From Epiperipatus broadwayi (lineage: Eukaryota > Onychophora > Udeonychophora > Euonychophora > Peripatidae): a stretch of DNA of 64,000 nucleotides. Each line of letters begins with the position of its first letter. Within the stretch, counting starts at the first letter, position 1. The notes under the pieces were generated by a model, which was not told the origin of the DNA, did no database searches, and saw only the letters and a program-made list of their open reading frames with translations. Below are positions 12,961 to 24,586 of the stretch, one piece after another. The stretch spans positions 5,017,576-5,081,575 of the forward strand of contig JAQFVV010000036.1 in NCBI GenBank assembly GCA_028023455.1, read 5' to 3'. Both the position numbers and the translations under genes were made by a program.

Positions 12961-14451
12961 ACACTTAATCATTTAAAACGTTAAATAATCAACCTTTTAA
13001 AAAATAACTGTATCAAATTGATTATGAAACATAAAAAAGTACTCCATGGAAAGAAAATCCTAAGTCGAATTCCGATTATTATTAGTAGTTTGTTTAATCA
13101 TAAACATATTTTTATTTCCAGCTACCCCTACTTGAAAAAAATAAACTTGTCCTATCATAATACTTTTTAACTATTAGATATATATAAAAAATACTGATTT
13201 AATTTCAATCCAAACTGACAAAGATTTCTATTTTTGTTTGTTCATTTGAATAAAACAGATAGCATTTTAAAACCCTCTTTTCCGGTTACCTAGGAATTTT
13301 ACTTCTTTATTTTGAATTTGATCTCATATAAATCTCGAAACTATCTACGAGATCAATTGTTGCTAAAATACGCCTGTCATTAAAATTGTTCTGTATAGCA
13401 TAAGACATTCAATGCTCATGCAAAATAGCAAACAAATCATAGAAGCAATTATTATTTCTAATAATAATTTTCCACTGTCGATACGCACATTACTAATTAC
13501 AATTAACCCCAGCAAAGAAAATAAAACTACTTAAGACTTTTCCAATAATGAATTGAGCGCACAATTAAAATAAAAGAATTACTGTATTTTTCTTTATGAA
13601 TTAATAAACAAACACAACGCAATATATAAATAGACAGCGAAATGTGTTGTGTAATAGTTTAAATTCCTTAAATAAAAACTAAAAAAATATGTAAATAAAA
13701 ACTAAAGCATTAACGTATATATATAATGTTGCATGAAATAAATATATAATTTACGTATATGAAAAGACAGGAAACCTATTATCTTTTCTATTAAAAATCA
13801 AATTTTCCAATTATAACATCATTTGACAATAACATCTGATTTTAATATGTCACTATACATTGTTTTTAAACAAAAGATTTATAGATTCTAAATAAATATG
13901 CACTGTTATAATATGCTGCTTAGCAATACATATATATCCAAATAAAATAAACATATAGCAACAAAGGTACTAGTAAAATTATATACTTTTCCACAAAATG
14001 TTTTCCTCAACAATTCTTTCATTTATTAGAACAAAGAGACGATCTAAGATGACAACTAGAAAACATGCATATAAATATAACTCACAATTCAACAAGAATG
14101 CCAATCACTCTTAACTTTAAAATAAGTTCTCATAAGATTTAGATGTCAGATCTTAAATAACTAATCAAAAGCATCTATTTAAGTCTTTTTAGTGTAATGC
14201 ATTCATAAAAGACAATATTTGTTTTTGTGCTACAGGAAAATATATATGAGAAATCCATATATATGTTTTTGTAAGTTTTTAAATTGAGTAGTTTTATTCA
14301 TCCAACAGATGAAGCTAAGATTATATAAAAATGTAGTAATACTATCTTTACTGATATGTATTTATTCTATTATGATTATAATTAGTAGTATAGTGTCAGT
14401 CACTATTATATATATATGCATATAAAACAGTCATCAAAACCATAATTAAAT
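12961..14451. other. AT-rich DNA, no gene seen
   Basis: Nothing recognisable apart from short TA and poly-A tracts. If the preceding segment is an exon, this would be its upstream intron; there is no independent support for that. Confidence 0.45.
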
Positions 14452-14614
14452 CCTCATCATCTTCAACAACAGCCATTATCAATCCACTGCAGGATGAAGG
14501 CCTCTCCAAGTTCAATCCATCTTCTCCGATCTTTAGCTTCTCTTCCCCACATCACCCCTGCAAAATTTCTTATTTCATCCATCCATCTCACATGTCGTCT
14601 CTTTCTGGGTCTTT
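14452..14614 (-). pseudogene. RTE-type LINE, short 3' end
   Basis: The last ~160 bp of the RTE family seen at 4.6, 5.75 and 35.2 kb, on the minus strand: blocks GACCCAGAAAGAG, GATGGATGAAATAAG, GAGAAGCTAAAGATCGGAG and TGCAGTGGATTGATAATGG. It is strongly 5'-truncated, as is usual for target-primed LINE insertions, and non-coding. Confidence 0.8.
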
Positions 14615-15363
14615 AATACTAGTTAAAAATTAAATAGATGACTCTATCTTTTGTAAATATCATATTTTGATATTCTTTACATTATTTATTAAAAATATCA
14701 GTTTATAACTGAAAAAATTCTAAAAGTTAATATTTGAACTTCCCAAATATAGAAAAAAAAAAAAAAACATAAAATACTTAATCAGAATATTATCTTTTTT
14801 TTTTTAATTGGGGACTGACATATTATCAATTTAAAAATATATTAAACTTAATATTTCTTATTTGAACTCCATTTTTAAAATCAAAATGAATTATTTTTCA
14901 GCCACAATATTGTGATGAAATTCTATTTTAAAATTTAAAATTGCACTAATTTTTATTAAATATCACAAAAAAAAAAAATTGCACTACTCTTTATAAAAGC
15001 ATTTCTTTTCAGCAAATCAACAATAACTTCCACTTTCAACACAATCTTTTTTCATAAAATATAATTGTAAACATTTATTGTTTAGTTTAAAATAAATATT
15101 TTATAAACATGTTGCATAAATAATCATAAATATGTAAAAACATTGCAAAAATGTACAATTTTATTTGCTGAAATGGCAAAATAAAAAAAAGCTTCTACAA
15201 ATCTGAGAATAATGAATCTACAATAATCAGCAATATCAACTCCTTTTTATTACACTTTTTTCTATAATTCAACTAATCAAAAATATTGTCAACAATTTGA
15301 TCTTAAGATATCTGCATTTAAATGTTATTTTCTGAAGTAATAAATCAATATATATATATATTT
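14615..15363. other. AT-rich DNA with poly-A tracts
   Basis: No gene. Several A-rich tracts are present (14,753-14,766, 14,969-14,980, 15,181-15,190). None has a tRNA-like head that I can see. Confidence 0.5.
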
Positions 15364-15462
15364 AATATAGGGTATATGAGCACAGACTTTCACATGACCC
15401 ACCACTCTCCACTCTATCTAATAACCCTGATACACTCAAGCAAATATATGCTGAAAAGATAA

Positions 15463-15521
15463 ATAATCACCAATATATGTATTTCATGCTAAACCAGCAA
15501 TCATCAGTTGGTCCAGATTAT
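15463..15521 (-). ncRNA. Type I hammerhead ribozyme motif, family C
   Basis: Minus-strand order: outer stem I ATAATC, internal loop TGGA, inner stem I CCAA, core CTGATGA, stem II UGCUG/UAGCA with GUU loop, GAA, stem III AUA/UAU around CA, cleavage base A, inner stem I TTGG, loop T, outer stem I GATTAT. All invariant core bases are present. The pair next to the core in stem II is U-U rather than the usual G-C, so activity may be reduced. Minimal type I hammerheads of this kind are known from animal retrozymes and Penelope-like elements. Confidence 0.65.
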
Positions 15522-16028
15522 CATCTCCCACACATATATACTATAAGTGTTCAGATATATATTAAGATAGACAATCTTCATACTTTAATGGACTGGCTCC
15601 AATCTACTACACACTCCAACTCCTCAACCATCCATCCAATTGAAAATCTGATGATGTAATGCTCAAAGACCACCCTGAGGCCGAGATTCTTGTCACACCC
15701 ATGTTGACCCAAGGTCAATCTGAACCCCACATGTACAGGACATAATCCATTAAATACATATGCAAGGATGGGCAGACATGATCCTTGCATATGTATTTAA
15801 TGGATTATGTCCTGTTCATGTGGGGTTCAGATTGACCTTGGGTCAACATGGGTGTGACAAGAATCTCAGCCTCAGGGTGGCCCTTGAGCATTCCATCATC
15901 AGATTTTCAATTGGATGGATGGTTGAGGAGTTGGAGTGTGTAGTAGATTGGAGCCAGTCCATTAAAGTATGAAGATTGTCTATCTTAATATATATCTGAG
16001 CACTTATAGTATATATGTGTGGGAGATG

Positions 16029-16087
16029 ATAATCTGGACCAACTGATTATTGCTGGTTTAGCATGAAATACATATATTGGTGATTAT
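16029..16087 (+). ncRNA. Type I hammerhead motif, family C (mutated core)
   Basis: The mirror image of the motif in the left arm. Outer stem I ATAATC/GATTAT, inner CCAA/TTGG, stem II and GAAA are intact. The core reads CTGATTA instead of CTGATGA, changing the invariant G8 general base, so self-cleavage by this copy is unlikely. Confidence 0.55.
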
Positions 16088-16186
16088 TTATCTTTTCAGC
16101 ATATATGTGCTTGAGTGTATCAGTGTTATTAGATAGAGTGGAGAGTGGTGGGTCATGTGAAAGTCTGTGCTCATATACCCTATATT

Positions 16187-19100
16187 ACATATATAGACAC
16201 ATGGTATATATTAAGCCTGTGTTTCAGTTATATATATATATATATATATATTGTAATGGTCATATTTGTACACTCATGCAACAAAATCCAGAGTCTTGGC
16301 AAATTCCCGAAAGCTGATCTAGATGAGAGGTTGAGACCTCAAATCAGATCGCACCTCAGCTCCTCCACCAACACTCCATGACTTACTACCCTATGAATAA
16401 CCTATATCATACTACACTCAGAGTTTCTTAATTCATGTGCTGGCAGTAGCAAAGGGTAAAACTTGAAATTTCATAATGAATTAACTTTTATAGCTATGAC
16501 TCAACTAAACACACACCTCTATGGCTTATGAGATATTTAATAATCTAATAATCAAACCCAAAATGATAATGCATAGTTATACAATTCACTTAAATATTAA
16601 GTAAAATTAATATGATTCGAATGGATTGAAACGCTATGAAAAAATACATTAAACAATATTATATTTTATATCTTTTAATAAAACCAATCAATTATTAATA
16701 CAGCTATCCCTCTGTGCATTGAAATTCACCACAGGTGTTACAATTAGATGACTAAGTGAGTTACAGGATCTCATCTTATGCACGGGACAATTAAATCAGA
16801 ACTTATTCCATTAACACTTTATTACCTTATAATCTATGTTTTAAGTTATGCTTAATTCATGCTATAAGGTGCCTATAAGGTTCATGAACAGTTAACTAGC
16901 AAGAGAAATGATTATTATAATTACTCTAGGTACCTGAAAGTTAGCCTAAATCAGTTCTATACAGATTATTATTACACAACTAGATTATGCATTCAAATCA
17001 AAGTTGAATTTATTTATAGTAATGGTGGAATGAACTGGGATCTGTTATGTGAAGTTTCTGATACTATTGTGCTATATTAACCACAATAAAATGGCATCTC
17101 GAATGTGTGTTTTCTTGTGGGAACTACCAACTCAATCATCGGTTCCTGTGGACCATATGATTTGCTGTGAAAAGAGAACATCTCATTCTGAAAGTCTGAT
17201 TAGTTTGAAATATAAGCAAACTGGACCCTCATGTTCCAGTTTTAAGAAAAGCTATCAGAAGATGATTATAGAATAGCCTTATTTCAAATCACCATAAAAT
17301 AACTACATATGTGTATATAACAATCTTGAAATTTGAACAATCTGGACCCTCATGTTCCAGTTCTAAGGAAAGCTATCAGCAACAAATATGGAATGGCTTT
17401 CTACCAAATCCCCATAAACAACTACATATATGTATATAGTATGTCACATATGCATGTATGCATGCTTTATAAGAAACACATTCACCATGCTAATGATCAT
17501 CGATCATTATTAAATCCAAAATGCACTAAATCTATATCTTCTTTCCATTAAACCATTGTATACCAGTTTATAAGTTAGCATATGCAAACATACTAAAGAA
17601 AGAGGCTAATTAAGCAATCTAGCTTATAATTAATCTTTATAGTTCATACTATAAATTCTAGGAAGGAATAAAGCATATTAAGGATTTATGTATTTAATTT
17701 AAATATGCTTTAGAATAGCTCTCTTGCATTCACTAACTAAATATTTTATTAGCACGAATACATAATAGCTATCCAGATATACATATAATAGCTTTCAGAT
17801 TGGAGATTGCATGTGTGTAGGATTTAACACCTATAAATTATCTATAGAAAACCCCCTTCTACAGAATCTCAGTATCAATCTTCCCTCTGAATAAATCATA
17901 GCATAAATTCATAACAAATATAATAAATTATAATAAGGCATAATCGCAAATAGAAATATATTTAGAATATAATTTAAATTTAACAAGAGTTACATTATTA
18001 AGTTCTTTTACTTTAAAAGAGTTAGGCAAGTTTTACAGAGTAGTTATTCTTACTTTACTTTAGGAAATTAGATACAATTTAGCTTAATGACAGAATTTAT
18101 TCCATAGACAAAGTTTAAATAATAAGATTGTGCACATTTATACATAGCTAGTTTAGAATTATTTAAGAAATTAATGATAGTTTATTACAGAGCTCTGCAG
18201 ATTATTTTACTGAACTTTTTTGCTGGTCTGGTCTGTTCATCTTTACTTTCTGGGCAGGCTGCTGGTTTAAACTTCTCCCATCATGGATGATTTATCTCCC
18301 ACAAGGGTAGACAGCAATAGATCACCATCTAGCCTTGGCTTTTCATTGTAAAAACAGGCAAAGCTCCCAATAGCATCACAACTCAAAATTATCTATTGTC
18401 TGACCTAATTTAATTCCACTCAGTGGTTTTTATAAGAATACACTTTCCCTCTGCAAATGTCATGATTTATTTCCAAGCTGAGACAATTTTTTATCTTTAT
18501 TTTATATGTGTGCTATATGCTTTATAAACAAAACCATTACCTCGGTAATTCAAAAAAATAAGTAATTGTTACAAAAATAAATGTAATATCTTGTAAGTCT
18601 CTTGTTTTTACAGATTTTAAAACCCAGGTGTGATCAGCTAATTTCCAAGGAATAAAATAATTTTACAAAAACAAATTCCAACCTGGTAAACATTTTATTA
18701 TATACACAAGCTTATCCACTTAGAAACTATAATTTTTAGACAAAGAGAGCTAATTAGTGGATGAGACTTATCATCTTTGAGAAATAAACAAAATTTAAAA
18801 AAGAATAAGAATGAAATCTATAACTTTGCAAGCTTCTTTCATATATAAGTATGTGTGAAAATTCACATACCAGGTAATGTTTAACTTTATTACCTTAAAC
18901 TTTAGAATTATGTTTGCCTTATTTATAGAAATTATTTAACATTATTAGCAAGATGCATTTATAAGATATATGCACATACTCGCATATATGTTTTATTATA
19001 CCTTTTCATTAAGCTCTTTTAATTAAAATACGCCAACTTGGGAGTTTAAATTGGCAAAAGTATACTACTATGGAACATAGTAGGTGAAACAATATGACTG

Positions 19101-19540
19101 ATAAAGAATACTGTTTCAATGACTAACCATTAACATATATGTATATTACCATGTCATTTCTGTACCAATCAGCTCACAGGTATGTGGCCGTTACCCCCTC
19201 CAAACACACTACTTAGTTATGATCAAATATACAACTTATTGGACAAATAATCTCTTTTACAAGTATGTACAATTTTAATGAGCTTAATTATACTTTTATT
19301 ATAACTTTATCAGCAGTGAGCCAATGAATCACATGGTAAGAAAATATTTCTAATTAATGAGCAGCAGTCATTTTTTTTCTTGCTAGCACAATTTTGACCA
19401 TATAAGCTGGTATTTATCCATAAATGCTAGCTTTCAATCTTTCTGTTAGCCAATTAGTTATGTACAACTCATGCATGCACATACTTATAATATGTAAGGA
19501 ATAATTTGATAGACTAATAGCAGTAAGAAAACAGAGATTT
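16187..19540. other. Moderately AT-rich DNA, unidentified old repeat sequence
   Basis: Slightly more GC than its surroundings, with only short open frames. Nothing matches a protein family that I recognise. It holds a TA run at 16,231-16,250, a tandem duplication at 17,205-17,450, and a stretch at 18,190-18,450 with TTTTTATAAGAATAC that could be a TATA-like element of an old LTR. That last idea is unsupported by any second copy. Confidence 0.4.
17205..17450. repeat. Two tandem 121-bp units
   Basis: The phrase CTGGACCCTCATGTTCCAG recurs at about 17,221 and 17,342, followed in both by an AAGCTATCAG block, AATGGC/AATAGCC and ACTACATAT. The spacing is about 121 bp and the copies are diverged. 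Origin unknown. Confidence 0.8.
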
Positions 19541-19840
19541 AAAACAGATAAAACTCCCCTTACAGTAGAGCCACTCAGTGCCAACCAGAGTAATCAATGG
19601 ATACCAGAAGGCTTGTGCATAAAATCCCCATCTAGTGCCTACACATTTAATATCCCCAGACTAGTTTCTGGCTTGTAAATGAGTAGGCACTAGATGGGGA
19701 TTTTATGCACAAGCCTTCTGGCATCCATTGATTACTATGATTGGCACTGAGTGGCACTACTGTATGGAGAGTTTTGCCTGTTTTAATAACAGTTATGTGC
19801 TAGCATAAGAAATGGTGATCATGTGATGTTTAGTGATTTA
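19541..19840. repeat. Inverted dimer of repeat family B
   Basis: Arms 19,541-19,642 and 19,683-19,784 are collinear inverted copies around a 40-base centre; the right arm runs on to the ATCATGTGATGTTTAGTG block at about 19,820. The centre retains, on the minus strand, the 3' half of the family B hammerhead (GAAACTAGTC followed by TGGGGATATT at about 19,650-19,677), while the CUGANGA half is missing. Related units are the 51.2-53.5 kb array and the 62.84-63.00 kb copy. Confidence 0.85.
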
Positions 19841-20292
19841 AGACAGAGATTATAATAAAATTAACAATTTATTAATAATACTTACAAAAAGAGGTCAAAT
19901 ATATTCTTTTTATGTCTAGAAATAAAGAACATTTTTTGACACAAAACTAAAAAATAATTATTTAAAATATATCATCACAAAAAGAAAATATTTAAAATCA
20001 CTTTAGTGCAACTACTAAAATATTAATATAATGAGTTATTTATTTATATAGCGCTATGTTTTGATTGGTAGCAATTATTAGGGACCACTCTACAGCACAT
20101 GTGTCATATAGATTTAAACACTTTAAGGAATAATCTTTCTATACACAAGATAAAGTCTTTTGAAAAGATAAAATAAATTCAATAAGAATTACATAATGAC
20201 CAACAATTAAATTAACGAATTCTCACCCAAAGATATATATATATAGATATATATATATATATATATATATATCTATATATATATATCTTTGG

Positions 20293-20339
<47 letters not shown>

Positions 20340-22949
20340 ATCCATAAGAAAAATAAAACTGCAAAGCACTACATTTGTGATGGCATGAACTTGGAGCACT
20401 CCTACTCCAAGGCTATAGGATCTGGGCATGAACCAATCACTACTACAATATCTCTTATGGAGTATATTGACAATGGAGCTGGGGATACACCCTCAATCTC
20501 CTCTACATTACTAAGATACTTAATACCTATAATCATGAGAGAGCTATGTTCAACTTCAACTCTTAAAGAAGTGACAACTTAGCATACCTTCAATAATCAT
20601 GATCATTCACCCACATCACTTAATCTTGAGAGAACAGGGTTTGAACTCTCTCTAAATACTATATTGATACATAAAATGATAATGCCTTAACAGTCAAATA
20701 CAACTACAGTAAAATAATAAAAAATATTATTGAAGTCTTAAATAATTATGAAATAAGAAATGTGCCTCACTTTTCATCAAACAACAATTATTTTTAAGTC
20801 TCTCATCATCCATGACATAGTAATATCAAAATCTTAAAACTATATAAGTAATAAAATAAACAATAATATCAATATTTACTTGTAAGCATAGAAAATATTT
20901 TATAGATCATTGAACCTCTCATGTAAACATCTTAAACTGTCAAACAGACAAGACATTCATATTATGATAGGATCAAAATTAAATTGTAACAATCTACAAT
21001 AAGAAAGCATATTTCACCTTACTATAACTTACATTTAATACAGTGTATATTCAGTAAGACATTTAAATATGAGACCCTAAATTAAAATAAGCTTACACTA
21101 CATACAATAAATAAATGCATAATAAAATAAAGAGAAAATTATACTTAAAAGATTTTAGCACAGTCCATCACTTATGATCGTTCTCTTCACTGTGATGATT
21201 AGCATGCCCTTGAAATCATTTAAAGTAATCTGCACATATTATAAATGCACATATATGACAGTATTTAAACGCAAAAACACACAAATGGCCATAACTCCTT
21301 GATTTAAAACTATCCAAAATTGCACACTTGCTTACAATATTTTTATGTTTAGAACCCTCATATTTTACTTTATGAAGCAGCTGCATTATTTCTTAGGATC
21401 CTTACTACTTGGTGAAACATTACATATTAAAACAAAATTACTTAATCTAAAGTTGATTATCCACAATGACTCAGTTTAACAGCACTTAAGGAACTCAGTC
21501 ATTCCCTGGTATTACATGTTTAGCAATTCCATTTAGATATTCAGCCCATCAATTATTATCATCAACATACATTTATATTTTCAGTTATAATGTTCATTTA
21601 TTCAGTATTTTTTCCCACTTGAATAGCAGTTATTTTGGAATATTTTAAACTTCACTTTCCTTTACACACAACATTTTTTTTGGTGATAAAAGTAAAAATT
21701 GTGTAAAGCTTGGTCCACATTCTAAGTAATTTTAATTCAAGTGCAAAACTATAGCGAATGTTCGCATTTCAGTCTCTTTTTTTCCACTTTCTCAAATAAA
21801 GCTATAAATGAGTAGTAACAGAATAAGTATCACAAAAAGTTACTACCTGAGATATTTCATGTTGGGAAGTATGGAGTGTCTTTTTCAGATGCACTATCTC
21901 TTGACCGATCGCACAGAAATTTGCCATCCTTGGAATCCGGTTAATGATTGATGTTGGGAGTGAAAAGGGTACTTGATTTAGAGATTTACATTGACATACT
22001 TATTAGAAAATACAAATTTTACTTTTACTGCCAGTTTTTAACAGGATTTAAGTCAGAAGATGGGTACAAACTTAAGAATCCAAAACGCACCAGAACAAAA
22101 TAAAATTAACAGAAACAGATCCACAATGGAACCAGGACAGACCAAGAACAGAACAGGAACAATCTTTCTCAAATTATGTGTGGCTCTTTTATAACCTTCA
22201 GTTGTCACTCATCTTCAAATCCAACTCCTTGAGCATTAAGCTTTGGTATTAAATTATGATTGGTTATTACATCCAATTTTGGTATTAATTATTCACACTA
22301 CTAAATGGTCATGTGATTTACTTGGGAATTTTCCAGTTTTAAATTGTATAACAAAAATCAGAATATAACTATAACAAATTGAAAAGGGGGTTTTACCATT
22401 TAGAATGATAATTTTATTTTCACTTAAATTTTTATGACTGAATATCGTCAGATATGTGTTCAAAATCAATATAAAATTATAGTCCTTTCAATTTGCATTC
22501 AAATGATACTTTATATAAGATAAGAATATTTATAATTGTCCTGATAAATAAATTTTTTTTCATGTGACGACACACACTTTTCACAATCCAATTGCCTTTC
22601 TAGCTAACTATGAAAATTACAGCTAGCACTAAACTTATTAAACAATATTAAATTTTACAGTAAATCCTATAAATTGATTACTGAATTGTACATGACTATT
22701 AGCAAGCTAAAATTTGTTATATAAACTGACATCATCCTTTTTAATTATCTACACTATTTTATCAACTAAATATTATTTCTTGATCTTAACACTTAACCCC
22801 TTTCGATTTTTGCAGGTACAATCTCAACAGTTAAAATGCTTTTAAATTTACTGTGTTAAACTTTAAATTACCTATACACAATTAAATCTAACTTATACAT
22901 CAATTTTTCTTTAAATACTCTACAGCTACTATTTCTTCCTACATTATAT
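19841..22949. other. AT-rich DNA, no recognised gene
   Basis: A TA palindrome lies at 20,225-20,297. The stretch at 20,340-20,690 is less AT-rich and has an open frame, but I do not recognise its peptide. An isolated GGGTTTGAACTC at about 20,637 resembles a pol III B box without a visible A box. The remainder shows no structure I can name. Confidence 0.4.
20225..20337. repeat. TA-rich palindrome and microsatellite
   Basis: CACCCAAAGATATATATA at the left is mirrored by TATATATATCTTTGGGTG ending at 20,297, with a TA-rich centre. A further TA run continues to 20,337. The mirrored CACCCAAAGA ends show that this is a true palindrome and not only a TA run. Confidence 0.8.
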
Positions 22950-24440
22950 CTATCATAAGCTTTCTGGTCACTATAACTAATCTACTCCTATTCATCCTCT
23001 ATTTAAACCCCCTTCTTAAACAGATTGAGGCAGGACTTCCAGGAATCTATGTACTCCAGCTGAAGAAACACTGTAAAGCATTTATTTACATAGATGATGT
23101 ACTTGTCATCCTGCCTTCCCAAAAATATCTAAAACCCCTCATCCAAATAATAAAAAAATATTCCGAATCCTCCAAACTTTCCTTCAACCTTAACAAGTCA
23201 TCAGCCTGGAAAATCAACACTAGCAAAAAGATCTCATCGCCTTTCTCTGCAGACTCCCAAAGCTTTTCGGAATTCCCCATATACAAGTCACCACAAGCCA
23301 TGTTGATACAAATACAGAATTCCATCATTGAAACCACCACCAACACAGTTAAAAACCTTGCCAAGGGTTTATTTATCACTGCAAGGAAAAATCTCTCTCC
23401 TCAATATCAAGGTAATGGCAAAGATTAGCTACTATCTACCCATCATAAAAATGACAAAGACTTTCAACACCAAAATCAACCGAATCTGTGCACAGCTTTT
23501 ATGGAATGGTAAAACAGTGGCCATAGGAATTGAATGCATGCAGTGGCATAGGAAAAATAATAGTATGTCATTGCATGCAACTTTTTCAATATATTACCAA
23601 AAGTGCCACTCTCTGATCCACATCCTCCAAAAGAAATTTTCCCAGATTGTAATGGAACAACCAGTCATTCTGTCAGACAGACCTCCACCTTGAAGATAAG
23701 CTGGCTAAATCAGATACTTGGCTACTTCTTGGTCACAATGGCCACTCAACCCTAGTATTCAGACAGAAAATCTCTATTTGGGATGCTTGTAACCTGTTAT
23801 TTTCCACTCAAAACTCTACCATTCCTTACCTCAGTGGTAACAATCAAGTGGTAACCAAGTTTTTCAAGCATCTCAAGCTGGAGCCAAGGTTCCTGGACTT
23901 TCTAGTGAAAATCAACCTGAATTCACTCCAGACAAACTGTTTCCTGCACAACAGGAGATTCTTCAAGAACATAGATCCTATGTGTCACAACTGCCACAGA
24001 ACCTCTGAAACCTTTGATCACATGATAAATGATTGCCCAGCATATGACAAAATCAGAACATTCATTACTCACAACTGCCACATTTCCCTGAACAAAATAT
24101 TAAATATCAAGAACTGCTTCCTGTCCAGGGATTATGTCACCACAACTCTTGACCTTTATCACTTATGCCACCTGGATGGCCAGATGTCACAGCAAGTTTA
24201 TCATTACTCATCCCAAGCCTGAAAACACATTCATTTCCAAGCTGAAGGAATTTTGCCATAAGGACAGAATCATCTCGTCCAGATTTTTATTTGGAGCCTG
24301 ATTAAGCCGGATTAAACAACACCAGTGACCACATCAGACTATCTGGTTGCCTGAGCAGCATGGATAACCATTATTTTTGATTTACAATTGTATCATTCTT
24401 ACATATGTTTTTTCAATAAAGTTATTTATAAATAACTAGT
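22950..24440 (+). pseudogene. L1/Tx1-type LINE, 5'-truncated and frameshifted
   Basis: The translation begins within the RT palm (LLLFILYLNPLLKQIEAG), then FIYIDDVLVILPS holds a YIDD catalytic box (about 23,080-23,110). A frameshift near 23,350 leads into the thumb-like SLQGKISLLNIKVMAKISYY...LLWNGK segment (to about 23,690), and a second break near 23,700 is followed by a C-terminal region with a zinc-binding CHNCHRT...DH...C pattern (23,848-24,222). An AATAAA signal lies at about 24,415 with an A-rich end. The YIDD, the thumb signature and the C-terminal Cys/His motif fit L1 or Tx1-clade LINEs. No upstream endonuclease is present, so this is dead. Confidence 0.8.
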
Positions 24441-24586
24441 CTAAACTACTGTTATTTTTGAATAATTTAATTTACTAAATTTCTTCTGTGAGAATTTTTT
24501 TTCTTTTTGTAAAAACTGCATCTGCCTAGAAGTCAACTAGCTTTGGCCAAAGCCAAAGCCAATGATTACAATATATATATATATAT

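Larger units (their letters stand above)
15364..16186. repeat. Near-perfect 406-bp inverted dimer of family C
   Basis: Arms 15,364-15,769 and 15,781-16,186 are equal in length and collinear base for base, separated by an 11-base spacer (GGGCAGACATG). Only scattered substitutions distinguish them. Each arm carries the family C hammerhead at mirror-image positions and a block resembling a pol III B box in other copies. The open frames seen on each arm are two copies of the same chance translation. I infer a recent head-to-head duplication or foldback insertion. Confidence 0.9.

Noticed and set aside
15578-15972. Two nearly identical 70-residue frames, a possible duplicated gene
   Set aside because: They are mirror copies in the two arms of the family C palindrome; other C copies do not keep the frame.
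23086-23379. 97-residue minus-strand frame with a hydrophobic start
   Set aside because: Antisense to the L1/Tx1-type LINE palm region.
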